Below are positions 1-7,235 of a DNA stretch of 12,685 nt, piece after piece. Source of the DNA: Lachnospiraceae bacterium (GTDB lineage: Bacteria; Bacillota; Clostridia; Lachnospirales; Lachnospiraceae); NCBI GenBank assembly GCA_024691065.1, contig JAILOA010000460.1, positions 1-12,685 on the forward strand. The letters run 5' to 3'. The position numbers and the translations under genes were made by a program. The notes beneath the pieces were generated by a model. The model was not told the origin of the DNA. It ran no database searches and saw only the letters and a program-made list of their open reading frames with translations. Within the stretch, counting starts at the first letter, position 1, and every line of letters starts with the position of its first letter.

Positions 1-1
1 A

Positions 2-31
2 TTGGTTTGATTATTCAAAAATTCATATAAA
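2..31 (+). promoter_or_regulatory. weak candidate promoter upstream of galT
   Basis: TTGGTT (2-7) and TATAAA (26-31) lie 18 nt apart, about 25 nt before the galT start codon. The match to sigma-A boxes is only fair and the window begins at base 1, so galT could equally be served by an upstream promoter, for example one ahead of a galK not visible here. The ribosome binding site GGAGG at 45-49 is clear and sits 6 nt before the ATG. Confidence 0.25.
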
Positions 32-55
32 AAGAATACAACACGGAGGATAGAA

Positions 56-1582
56 ATGGAAAAAATTACAGAATACATAGACGAACTTGTAACTTATGCT
101 TATAATAACAATTTAATTTATAAAGAAGATGTGATATATGCGGTAAATAAGGTGCTTACACTTTTAAAATCAGATACATATGACGGGATATTCGAACAAT
201 GGGACGGCAATGTTTCAGCCGAAACAAGAGAGGTTCATGAAATTCTTGAGGATATAATGACATTTGCTGGTGAAAAAGGTCTTGTTGATTTGGAATCCGT
301 AACTTCAAAGGATATATTTGATACTGCTTTGATGGCTTGTTTTATCGAATCTCCGCATAATGTAAACAGAAATTTTAAGGAGTTATATAACGAGAGTCCG
401 CTTAAGGCAACGGATTATTTTTATAAGCTTTCATGTGATTCAAATTATATCAGACGTGACAGAATTAAAAAGGACATGAAGTGGAAGGCTGAGACTAAAT
501 ACGGAACGCTGGATATAACAATTAATTTATCAAAACCCGAGAAGGATCCGAAGGCGATAGCGGCTGCAGGTAAGGCGACCGGCTTTGTATATCCGCGTTG
601 TCAGCTCTGCCTTGAAAATGAAGGTTATCACGGAAGGATGAACCATCCTGCAAGAGAGAATCACAGGATTATAAGACTTCCGATAGCAGGAGAGGAATGG
701 GGATTCCAGTATTCTCCATATGTTTATTACAATGAGCATTGCATAGTTTTTAATACAAAGCATGTGCCGATGAAAATTGATAAAAGTGCATTTAAGAAAT
801 TATTCTCTTTTGTAGAGCAGTTCCCGCATTATTTTGTAGGATCAAATGCCGATTTGCCGATTGTAGGCGGTTCAATTCTCGCGCATGAGCATTTCCAAGG
901 CGGTCATTATGAGTTTGCCATGGAGAGAGCGGGAATTCGCGAGGAGATTACATTTAAAGGATATGAAAATGTAACGGCCGGTATAGTTAGCTGGCCGATG
1001 TCCGTAATCAGAATATCAGCAAAGGATTATGAACCTTTAGTTTCACTTGCGGATAAGATACTTACCGCGTGGAGAGGCTACAGTGATGAAGATGAATTTA
1101 TATTTGCAGAGACAGACGGTGAGCCGCATAATACAATCACTCCTATAGCAAGAAAAAGAGGAGAGTTATTCGAGCTTGATTTAGTACTTAGAAATAATAT
1201 AACAACAGAGGAATATCCTTTGGGTGTTTATCATCCGCATGCCGAGCTTCATCACATTAAGAAAGAAAACATCGGTCTTATCGAGGTTATGGGACTTGCA
1301 GTGCTTCCGGCTCGTTTAAAGAGTGAGATTGCAGAGGTTTCCAAGATGATTGTAAGCGGTACAGATTTAAGAAGTAATGAAGCAACTGCCGCACATGCCG
1401 ACTGGGTGGATGAAATCAAGGAAAAATATGACGATATAAATAAGGATAATGTCGATGAAATCCTTCAAAAGGAGATTGGAATTGTATTCTCAAAGGTACT
1501 TGAATGTGCAGGTGTATATAAAGATACCGAAGACGGAAATCAGGCATTCCTTAGATTTGTGGATTATGTAAATAACATTTAA
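56..1582 (+). CDS. galT: UDP-glucose--hexose-1-phosphate uridylyltransferase (type-2 GalT)
   Basis: This is the cytoplasmic Leloir-pathway enzyme that exchanges UMP between UDP-glucose and galactose-1-phosphate, giving glucose-1-phosphate and UDP-galactose. The 508-residue length and overall sequence fit the longer Firmicutes GalT type (galT_2), not the ~350-residue E. coli type. Visible signatures are the Cys pair C182-Q-L-C185 followed by LENEGYHGR, and the active-site region GGSILAHEHFQGGH, in which H277-E278-H279 takes the place of the HPH triad of type 1 and carries the expected nucleophilic histidine. A later PHAELHHI stretch is also typical. The start is fixed by GGAGG at 45-49, 6 nt upstream. 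The stop is followed directly by an imperfect second copy of the gene's last ~30 coding bases. No galK or galE is seen; upstream context is cut off. The family call is firm. Confidence 0.95.
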   Translation: MEKITEYIDELVTYAYNNNLIYKEDVIYAVNKVLTLLKSDTYDGIFEQWDGNVSAETREVHEILEDIMTFAGEKGLVDLESVTSKDIFDTALMACFIESPHNVNRNFKELYNESPLKATDYFYKLSCDSNYIRRDRIKKDMKWKAETKYGTLDITINLSKPEKDPKAIAAAGKATGFVYPRCQLCLENEGYHGRMNHPARENHRIIRLPIAGEEWGFQYSPYVYYNEHCIVFNTKHVPMKIDKSAFKKLFSFVEQFPHYFVGSNADLPIVGGSILAHEHFQGGHYEFAMERAGIREEITFKGYENVTAGIVSWPMSVIRISAKDYEPLVSLADKILTAWRGYSDEDEFIFAETDGEPHNTITPIARKRGELFELDLVLRNNITTEEYPLGVYHPHAELHHIKKENIGLIEVMGLAVLPARLKSEIAEVSKMIVSGTDLRSNEATAAHADWVDEIKEKYDDINKDNVDEILQKEIGIVFSKVLECAGVYKDTEDGNQAFLRFVDYVNNI

Positions 1583-1685
1583 AGAAGTAAGAGAAATCCA
1601 CATATATAAGATGTGAAGGCTTAGATTTGCGGATTATGTTAATTACATTTGATGAAGTAAAATCCACATATATAAGATGTGAAGG
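1550..1685 (+). repeat. imperfect tandem duplication spanning the 3' end of galT
   Basis: Copy 1 is 1550-1619 (70 bp) and copy 2 is 1620-1685 (66 bp); they abut exactly. Copy 1 contains the last ten galT codons plus ~40 nt of 3' flank; copy 2 repeats all of it with a 4-nt indel and a few substitutions. Copy 2 still encodes the decapeptide LRFADYVNYI followed by TGA, against LRFVDYVNNI and TAA in the real gene. It has no start codon, and the 70-nt offset puts it out of the galT frame. Each copy ends in a weak stem CACAT/ATGTG. It looks like a local duplication kept as 3' UTR. Confidence 0.9.
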
Positions 1686-1704
1686 ACTATAATACAATAA
1701 TATA

Positions 1705-1784
1705 CCTCCCGGGTTATGTTTTAAGAGTGGAAAAGGAGGCTGATTATAGAGCGTCCGTTTTGCTATTATCCGGGAGGATTTTTT
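1705..1784 (+). terminator. nested structured RNA with U-run; probable galT terminator or regulated terminator
   Basis: CCTCCCGG (1705-1712) pairs perfectly with CCGGGAGG (1770-1777), extendable by a G-U and a T-A pair, and the 3' arm is followed by A and six Ts (1779-1784). The ~57-nt interior forms its own hairpin: AAAAGGAGGC (1731-1740) against GCGTCCGTTTT (1751-1761) with small mismatches. GGAGG at 1735-1739 could instead pair with CCTCC at 1705-1709, which would break the terminator stem. The loop is far longer than in an ordinary intrinsic terminator, so this may be a distinct RNA element. No known riboswitch class was recognised. Confidence 0.6.
1738..1777 (+). repeat. dispersed element copy A (3' of galT)
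   Basis: Positions 1738-1761 align without gaps to 12455-12478 with 20 of 24 identities, including an identical 10-mer CGTCCGTTTT (1752-1761). Similarity continues weakly to 1777 (8 of 16, with the shared CGG near the end). Both copies are on the same strand, lie downstream of a stop codon and take part in predicted stems. Confidence 0.5.
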
Positions 1785-1866
1785 GTGATATTAATGTATT
1801 GCTAAAAAGATAACAGATATAAATAATAAAGTTAAAAGTCGAAAATGTTTAAGAAAATATAATCCA

Positions 1867-1895
1867 TTGACTTTCTTAATTTAAGTCTTTATAAT
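1867..1895 (+). promoter_or_regulatory. sigma-A promoter for the GH94 gene
   Basis: TTGACT (1867-1872) and TATAAT (1890-1895) are separated by exactly 17 nt, so this is 11 of 12 consensus bases at optimal spacing. Transcription would start near 1902 and leave a leader of about 55 nt. The arms GACTT (1869-1873) and AAGTC (1883-1887) form an inverted repeat inside the promoter, where a repressor could bind; that part is speculative. Confidence 0.75.
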
Positions 1896-1958
1896 GGTTT
1901 TAATGTTCGTTTTTAAGGGCAATTAGGGATATCAATTACTTAATAGGAGGATAATTTA

Positions 1959-4361
1959 ATGAATTACGGTTACTTTGATGAGGAAAACCGCGAGTATGTG
2001 ATTACAAGACCTGATACACCCGCTCCATGGTGTAATTATCTTGGATCACCGGCTTATGGTGCAATCATATCAAATAATGCAGGGGGATACAGCTTTGTAA
2101 AGAGCGGTGCTAACGGAAGAATTCTTCGTTATCATTTTAACAGTGATGATACACCGGGTCGTTATATCTATCTTCGTGATGATGAGACGGGTGATTATTG
2201 GTCTGCTTCATGGCAGCCTGTTGGAAAGAGCCTTGATAAGTATAAGTCAGAGGTTCATCATGGTACAGCTTATACCAAAATGTTTGCTGACTATGAGGGG
2301 ATAAAGTCGGAAGCAATGTACTATGTACCGCTTAATAAGGTTTATGAGGTTTGGTGCGAAAAGGTTACCAATACATCAGATAAGCCACGTAAGATTTCCG
2401 TATTTGGTTATGCAGAGCTTTCAAATGATGATAATTATAACCAGGATCAGGTTAATCTCCAATATACACTTTGTACTACAGTTACTTCATTCAGAAAGAA
2501 TAAGATTTATCAGCAGATAAACTTAAACTGGTACAAGGGCGAGGACGGAAGCAACGGTAAAGAGCGTTTCTTCGGTATGGCCGGTCAGAAGGTTAAATCA
2601 TATAATGGTGATAAAGAGGCATTTATCGGAAGATACCATGATTATGGTAATCCTGTAGCTGTAGAGAGAGGTGAATGCGACGGAGTTTGCAATTACAACG
2701 AGAACAGCTGTGGTGGTCTTCATACAGTATTAGAGCTTGCACCGGGCGAGACAAAGACTGTTGTATTCCTCTTAGGTCGTTATAAGGAATCAGAAGCTGA
2801 TAAGATTATTGCGGCATATGAAGATACATCTGTTTGCGATAAGGAAATCGATGAATTAAAGAATTATTGGCATGCCAAGCTTAATAATTTCAAAATCAAT
2901 ACACCAAGCGAAGCATTTAATGCAATGGTTAATACATGGAATGCATATCAGTGCTTCCTTACATTTACATGGTCAAGAGCCGCTTCATTCGTATATTGCG
3001 GTGAGAGAAACGGTTACGGATACAGAGATACAGTACAGGATATCCAGGGTGTAATTCATACTGATCCTGAAGCTGCATTGGAAAAGATTCGTTTCATGCT
3101 TTCGGCTCAGGTTGATAACGGTGGCGGACTTCCGTTGGTTCGTTTCGATCATGATGAGAGAGCAGGACATGAGGGAACTCCTGATGATCCTGATTATGTT
3201 AAGGAAACAGGTCATCCTGCATATCGTGCAGACGATGCATTATGGCTTTTCCCGACAGTTTATAAATATGTTTCGGAAACCGGCAATCTTGCATTTATCG
3301 ATGAAGAGATTACATGGTCCAATATTCCTGAAAAGGCTTCTGTTTATGAGCATTTAAAGAGAGCAATTGATTTCTCAATGAATCATTTGGGACCACACGG
3401 ACTTCCGGCAGGACTTCATGCTGACTGGAATGACTGTCTCCGTCTTGGTAAGGATGGTGAGTCTTCATTCGTAGCTCTTCAGCTTTATTATGGTTTCACG
3501 ATTATGAGAAAGTTTGCTGAGCTTAAGAATGATTCGGAATATATTGAATATCTCAATAAGACCCAGGAAGAGGTCGGTAAGAAGATTAATGACCTCTGGT
3601 GGGAGGATGATCGTTATAACAGAGGTTTCAAGGATACAGGAGAACTTATCGGTTCCAAGAATGATCCTGAAGCAAGTATGTGGTTAAATCCTCAGTCATG
3701 GGCTGTTATTTCAGGTCTTGCTACCAAGGAGCAGGCTGAGAAAGCTTTAGAGTCTGTTGAGAGAGAATTAAATACAGCGTACGGTGCTAAGGTTATGGCT
3801 CCTTCTTATGTAGATCACTACTTTGACGGCGCACTTGCAGGTCTTTTCCCACCTTCAACCAAGGAGAACGGTGGTATCTTCTCTCAGACACAGGGTTGGA
3901 TTATCCTTGCAGAAGCACTTATGGGACATGGTAATAAGGCATTTATGTATTTCGAAGAGTCTTCACCTTCATCACAGAATGATAAGGCTGAAATCAGAAA
4001 GCTTGAGCCTTATGTGCATGGTCAGTATACAGAAGGCGATGAGAGTCCATTCCATGGTCGTTCACATGTTCACTGGCTTACAGGTACAGCATCTACCTGT
4101 ATGGTAGGATGTGTAGAGGGTATCTGCGGTATCCGTCCGGATCTTTACGGACTTCGTATCGAGCCGGCTGTTCCAAGTGATTGGAAAGAGTTCACTATGG
4201 AAAAGAATTTCCGTGGAAAGCTTGTTAAGATTAAGGTTGAGAATCCTAATGGCAAGGAAAGCGGATGCAGCGAAGCTTATATCAATGGAGAAAAGGTTGA
4301 TGAGCCTTATGTACCGGCTGATAAGCTTACAGATGTTACTGAAGTAAGAATCGTAATGTAA
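1959..4361 (+). CDS. GH94 glycoside phosphorylase, probably cellobiose phosphorylase-like
   Basis: The 800-residue protein belongs to family GH94, cytoplasmic inverting phosphorylases that cleave beta-linked disaccharides with inorganic phosphate to release an alpha-hexose-1-phosphate. The N-terminal segment MNYGYFDEENREYVITRP, with NYLG and NAGGYSF soon after, starts the beta-sandwich domain. The catalytic barrel carries GYRDTVQD and HADWNDCLRLG, where D492 is the expected general acid and sits at the position I recall for the family's diacetylchitobiose phosphorylase. Later come SWAVISG, KENGGIF followed by TQGW, and the closing GLRIEPAVPSDW. The TQGW context and FVALQ favour cellobiose over diacetylchitobiose, but laminaribiose or cellobionic acid cannot be excluded. 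There is no signal peptide, so the substrate must be imported. AGGAGG at 1945-1950 sets the start. It has its own promoter and terminator and appears monocistronic. Family is certain; substrate is inferred. Confidence 0.93.
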   Translation: MNYGYFDEENREYVITRPDTPAPWCNYLGSPAYGAIISNNAGGYSFVKSGANGRILRYHFNSDDTPGRYIYLRDDETGDYWSASWQPVGKSLDKYKSEVHHGTAYTKMFADYEGIKSEAMYYVPLNKVYEVWCEKVTNTSDKPRKISVFGYAELSNDDNYNQDQVNLQYTLCTTVTSFRKNKIYQQINLNWYKGEDGSNGKERFFGMAGQKVKSYNGDKEAFIGRYHDYGNPVAVERGECDGVCNYNENSCGGLHTVLELAPGETKTVVFLLGRYKESEADKIIAAYEDTSVCDKEIDELKNYWHAKLNNFKINTPSEAFNAMVNTWNAYQCFLTFTWSRAASFVYCGERNGYGYRDTVQDIQGVIHTDPEAALEKIRFMLSAQVDNGGGLPLVRFDHDERAGHEGTPDDPDYVKETGHPAYRADDALWLFPTVYKYVSETGNLAFIDEEITWSNIPEKASVYEHLKRAIDFSMNHLGPHGLPAGLHADWNDCLRLGKDGESSFVALQLYYGFTIMRKFAELKNDSEYIEYLNKTQEEVGKKINDLWWEDDRYNRGFKDTGELIGSKNDPEASMWLNPQSWAVISGLATKEQAEKALESVERELNTAYGAKVMAPSYVDHYFDGALAGLFPPSTKENGGIFSQTQGWIILAEALMGHGNKAFMYFEESSPSSQNDKAEIRKLEPYVHGQYTEGDESPFHGRSHVHWLTGTASTCMVGCVEGICGIRPDLYGLRIEPAVPSDWKEFTMEKNFRGKLVKIKVENPNGKESGCSEAYINGEKVDEPYVPADKLTDVTEVRIVM

Positions 4362-4388
4362 TTTATTTTAATATATTATGTTAAGACT

Positions 4389-4425
4389 ATATAGCTATAT
4401 CAATTATATATTGATATAGCTATAT
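4389..4425 (+). terminator. perfect 16-bp hairpin after the GH94 gene
   Basis: ATATAGCTATATCAAT (4389-4404) pairs without mismatch with 4410-4425 across a 5-nt TATAT loop, 28 nt after the stop codon. The stem is AT-rich and the 3' flank (TTATGATAATTATTTT) is only partly T-rich, so termination may be weak or the hairpin may act as a 3' stabiliser. Confidence 0.6.
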
Positions 4426-4621
4426 TTATGATAATTATTTTGGTATGGTTATATTTATGATATTTACATATTGTTTGTTAATTTCACCTTAAATATTCAG
4501 ACTTCTCAGGTTCTTTTTGTTGCATTTTGATGATTTTATACTGGATTTGATAACGATTTAATATTTGTAAAATATGTTAGCGTGTTCGGTTAAAGTTTTT
4601 ATACAAGATTTAGGAGAATAT

Positions 4622-5704
4622 ATGTCATATAAAGGTTTGATAGGATTGGATTTGGATGGGACGATTTATAACGATAATAAAGAGATTACCAAAAATGTAA
4701 TGGACGCCATTAAGAATGCCGTAAAGCAGGGGTATGTGGTATTTCCTGCGACCGGCCGCCCGTTAAACGGTGTACCTGAGGATATCCTGGAAATCGAGGG
4801 TGTTGATTTTATTTTGTGTGCCAACGGTGCAAGTATATATGCCAATGTGGCTGTGCTTGACAGGCTTGACTTATCGAAAGTAAGTGATTCCATCGATATA
4901 ATTAAATTAAAGGAAGAAGCCTTAGGAATGGCAGAATCAGCCGATGATAATAAAGATTCCGGAAAAAAGGAAGTTCTCACAGACAAAGATAAATTATCCG
5001 ATGAATTCGGTAAAAGCGTTTCGCTTAATGGGAGTGGTATAAAAGTATTATCGGGTAACAGCAGGATTATAAATATTGCAGGTAAAACCTTTGTCAGAAT
5101 TTATGAGGATTATCTGGACAGTGATAAGGTAGTTGAGGTGCTTACAATTTTGGATGATTTTGTCTGTGTGCCTGATTGTTTTGTTGAGGGGAGCGGAAGA
5201 ATGCCTGAGTTTGGCAAGGAGCTGATTCCTAAGCTTGGCCTGGCACCTGCAATGCAGAAATATATATTATCCAGAAGAACCTACTATCCTGATTTAAAGG
5301 AATATGTTAAAAGCCTGGATAAAACAGGTGAGATGGTTGAGAAGATTACCGTGAATTTTTATCTTAATGATGCCGGTATAAAGGAAAAGCAGGCAGCTTA
5401 CGAGAGTGTTATGAAAGTTAAGGATATAAAGGTTGTAAGCGGTGCGCCTCATAATATAGAGGTGAATACAGCAAATTGTGATAAGGGTGAGGGGATACTT
5501 AAGCTTTGCGAACTTCTCAAAGTGAGCCCCGATAAAACCTGTGCAGTGGGCGATGATATCAATGATTATGATATGGTTAAAAAGGCGCATTTTGGTATTG
5601 CTATGGGAAATGCAGTTCAGGAAGTGAAGGATATTGCGGATTTTATTACCAAATCAAATGAGGAAGATGGAGTAAAATATGCAATTGAGCGCTTTATTGG
5701 TTGA
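4622..5704 (+). CDS. Cof-type HAD-IIB family phosphatase with cap insertion
   Basis: A cytoplasmic haloacid-dehalogenase-family phosphatase of 360 residues, likely acting on small sugar phosphates or nucleotides; the substrate cannot be told from sequence. All four HAD motifs are present: D10-L-D12-G-T (nucleophile and acid), ATGRP with T44, K288 in DKGEG, and GDDINDYDM with D311/D312 and D315. The C2-type cap lies between motifs II and III. Common Cof proteins are ~270 residues; most of the excess is a charged, Lys/Asp/Ser/Glu-rich stretch at about 85-150, right after NGASIYAN. An upstream in-frame ATG at 4574 would add 16 residues, but only the ATG at 4622 has a good ribosome binding site (AGGAG 4612-4616, 5 nt away) and it gives the canonical short lead into motif I. 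It appears to be a stand-alone gene. Confidence 0.9.
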   Translation: MSYKGLIGLDLDGTIYNDNKEITKNVMDAIKNAVKQGYVVFPATGRPLNGVPEDILEIEGVDFILCANGASIYANVAVLDRLDLSKVSDSIDIIKLKEEALGMAESADDNKDSGKKEVLTDKDKLSDEFGKSVSLNGSGIKVLSGNSRIINIAGKTFVRIYEDYLDSDKVVEVLTILDDFVCVPDCFVEGSGRMPEFGKELIPKLGLAPAMQKYILSRRTYYPDLKEYVKSLDKTGEMVEKITVNFYLNDAGIKEKQAAYESVMKVKDIKVVSGAPHNIEVNTANCDKGEGILKLCELLKVSPDKTCAVGDDINDYDMVKKAHFGIAMGNAVQEVKDIADFITKSNEEDGVKYAIERFIG

Positions 5705-5715
5705 TTTTATAAAAT

Positions 5716-5731
5716 AAATGTGGTAACATTT
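5716..5731 (+). terminator. small stem-loop after the HAD gene, weak terminator candidate
   Basis: AAATGT (5716-5721) and ACATTT (5726-5731) flank a GGTA loop, starting 12 nt after the HAD stop codon. There is no following U-run, so termination here is doubtful. A second inverted repeat, TTCTTAAA (5776-5783) with TTTAAGAA (5801-5808), lies further on and is also a possible processing or termination structure. Confidence 0.25.
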
Positions 5732-5756
5732 AATCGCTGTGAACCTAAGGAATACT

Positions 5757-5870
5757 ATGTTTAAAGGATATGTTTTTCTTAAATGCTTAAGTTTAGGGAC
5801 TTTAAGAATAGGATATAACTTAAATATAAGGGTGACCGGCAAACAGTTAATTTGTATTTTGCCCGCGTGA
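5757..5870 (+). CDS. possible 37-residue small ORF ahead of the aminotransferase
   Basis: An ATG at 5757 opens a 37-codon frame ending in TGA at 5868-5870. A short ribosome-binding-like AAGG (5747-5750) lies 6 nt before it. The predicted peptide starts MFKGYVFLKCL, is basic and moderately hydrophobic, and ends in VTGKQLICILPA. I recognise no family. The frame uses many TTA and ATA codons, as expected by chance in AT-rich DNA, so it may not be real. If translated, it would lie in the leader region of the aminotransferase, where a leader peptide could act in regulation; that is speculation. Confidence 0.2.
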   Translation: MFKGYVFLKCLSLGTLRIGYNLNIRVTGKQLICILPA

Positions 5871-5907
5871 CGTAAGTTTAAAGTTACGGAGCAATCATTT
5901 TAAGTAG

Positions 5908-5916
5908 TGTTATATT
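5908..5916 (+). promoter_or_regulatory. candidate extended -10 promoter for the aminotransferase
   Basis: TGT followed by TATATT (5908-5916) matches an extended -10 box (TGnTATAAT with one mismatch). No good -35 lies 17-18 nt upstream (GGAGCA). It would leave a leader of only ~20 nt holding the ribosome binding site GGAG (5929-5932, 8 nt before the ATG). TATAAC at 5814-5819 is an alternative upstream -10, also with a poor -35. Confidence 0.3.
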
Positions 5917-5940
5917 GCTTATTAAAAAGGAGAGAGTGTT

Positions 5941-7227
5941 ATGGCTAAGTACAGTGAAATGTCAAAAGAAGAGCTTGAGGCTTTGGTTAAGTCTTTAAGT
6001 GAAGAGTACAAGAAGTACAAAGATAAGGATTTAAGTCTCGATATGAGTCGCGGAAAGCCTTGCAGAGAACAGTTGGATCTTTCCATGGGAATGATGGATG
6101 TTCTTACATCAAATGATGATTTAAGCTGTGAGGATGGCACGGATTGTCGAAATTACGGTACACTTTCAGGTATTCAGGAGGCTAAGGTGCTTCTTGGAGA
6201 TATGATGGAGAATCACCCTGATAATATTATTATTTATGGAAATTCATCCTTAAATGTTATGTATGATACGGTTGCAAGAGCTATGACACACGGTATTATG
6301 GGACATACACCTTGGTGTAAGCTGGATAAGGTTAAATTCTTATGTCCTGTACCGGGATATGACAGACATTTTGCCATTACCGAATATTTCGGTATCGAAA
6401 TGATTCCGGTTCAGATGGATGAGAACGGTCCTGATATGGATGAGGTTGAGAGGCTTGTTTCTTCGGATGAGTCCATAAAGGGTATCTGGTGCGTTCCTAA
6501 ATATGCTAATCCTACAGGAACTTCCTATTCCGATGAGGTAGTACATAGATTTGCACGTTTAAAGCCTGCAGCTCCTGATTTTAGAATATTCTGGGATAAT
6601 GCTTACGGTATCCATCATTTATATGATGACAGACAGGATTATATCGTTGAGATTCTTGCTGAATGTAAGAAGGCAGGAAATCCTGATATGGTTTATAAAT
6701 TTGCTTCAACTTCCAAGATTACATTTCCGGGAAGCGGTATAGCATCTCTTGCTACATCACTTAATAACCTTGAGGATATTACAAATCAGCTTAAGAATCA
6801 GACTATCGGTCATGATAAGGTTAATCAGCTTCGTCATGTTCGTTTCTTCGGTGATATTCACGGAATGACCGAGCATATGAGAAAGCATGCCGATATTATC
6901 CGTCCTAAGTTTGAGGCGGTTGAACAGATTCTTGAAGAGAACCTTGGTGGTCTTGGAATCGGTGAGTGGACAAAGCCAAATGGTGGTTATTTTATCAGCT
7001 TTACATCTATGGAAGGTTGCGCTAAGGAAATTGTTTCAATGTGCAAGAAGGCCGGTGTTAAGATGACTGATGCCGGTGCTACATGGCCATATCATAAAGA
7101 TCCATATGATTCAAATATCAGAATTGCACCTACATATCCGCCGATTGATGACTTAAAGCTTGCTGCACAGTTATTTACGCTTTGTACAAAGATTGTATGT
7201 GCTAAGAAGTTACTTTCCCAGATGTAA
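5941..7227 (+). CDS. PLP-dependent class I/II aminotransferase, AspT-like subgroup
   Basis: A 428-residue fold-type I pyridoxal-phosphate enzyme resembling the group related to Corynebacterium glutamicum aspartate aminotransferase (Pfam Asp_aminotransf), probably moving an amino group between an amino acid such as aspartate and 2-oxoglutarate in the cytoplasm. Visible features: LDMSRGKP near the N-terminus (R37), a family hallmark; N190-P-T-G for cofactor binding; W218-D219-N-A-Y222 with the Asp that pairs with the PLP ring nitrogen; K259 in STSKITFPGSG as the Schiff-base lysine; and R394 in NIRIAPTYPP as the substrate carboxylate-binding arginine. All key residues are intact and the length is normal for this group. 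GGAG at 5929-5932 supports the start. It is followed by a hairpin and a long gap, so it is probably monocistronic. The amino acid specificity is not determinable here; alanine or aromatic substrates are possible. Confidence 0.9.
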   Translation: MAKYSEMSKEELEALVKSLSEEYKKYKDKDLSLDMSRGKPCREQLDLSMGMMDVLTSNDDLSCEDGTDCRNYGTLSGIQEAKVLLGDMMENHPDNIIIYGNSSLNVMYDTVARAMTHGIMGHTPWCKLDKVKFLCPVPGYDRHFAITEYFGIEMIPVQMDENGPDMDEVERLVSSDESIKGIWCVPKYANPTGTSYSDEVVHRFARLKPAAPDFRIFWDNAYGIHHLYDDRQDYIVEILAECKKAGNPDMVYKFASTSKITFPGSGIASLATSLNNLEDITNQLKNQTIGHDKVNQLRHVRFFGDIHGMTEHMRKHADIIRPKFEAVEQILEENLGGLGIGEWTKPNGGYFISFTSMEGCAKEIVSMCKKAGVKMTDAGATWPYHKDPYDSNIRIAPTYPPIDDLKLAAQLFTLCTKIVCAKKLLSQM

Positions 7228-7235
7228 AAAAAATA

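Larger units (their letters stand above)
1583..1958 (+). other. galT-GH94 intergenic region
   Basis: This 376-nt gap contains no convincing ORF. In order it holds the second copy of the duplicated galT tail (to 1685), a nested RNA hairpin with a U-run (1705-1784), an AT-rich stretch without recognisable signals (about 1790-1860), a near-consensus promoter (1867-1895), and the ribosome binding site AGGAGG (1945-1950), 8 nt before the GH94 start codon. Confidence 0.8.

Noticed and set aside
4421..4461. 12-bp direct repeat TATATTTATGAT at 4421-4432 and 4450-4461
   Set aside because: It is made only of A/T-rich sequence with one G and is likely chance in this composition.
4574..4621. 16-residue N-terminal extension of the HAD phosphatase
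   Set aside because: No ribosome binding site precedes the ATG at 4574, while AGGAG sits 5 nt before the ATG at 4622, which gives the normal distance to the DLDGT motif.
4666..4986. 106-codon open frame on the - strand inside the HAD gene, and similar - strand frames inside cheA and the aminotransferase
   Set aside because: They lie wholly opposite well-supported genes and the peptides look like no known protein; they are antisense shadows.
5830..5892. ZTP (pfl) riboswitch suggested by GTGACCGGC and GGAGC
   Set aside because: The required CCGCCTGGGCA-like 3' pseudoknot segment is absent, and the gene downstream is not purine or folate related.
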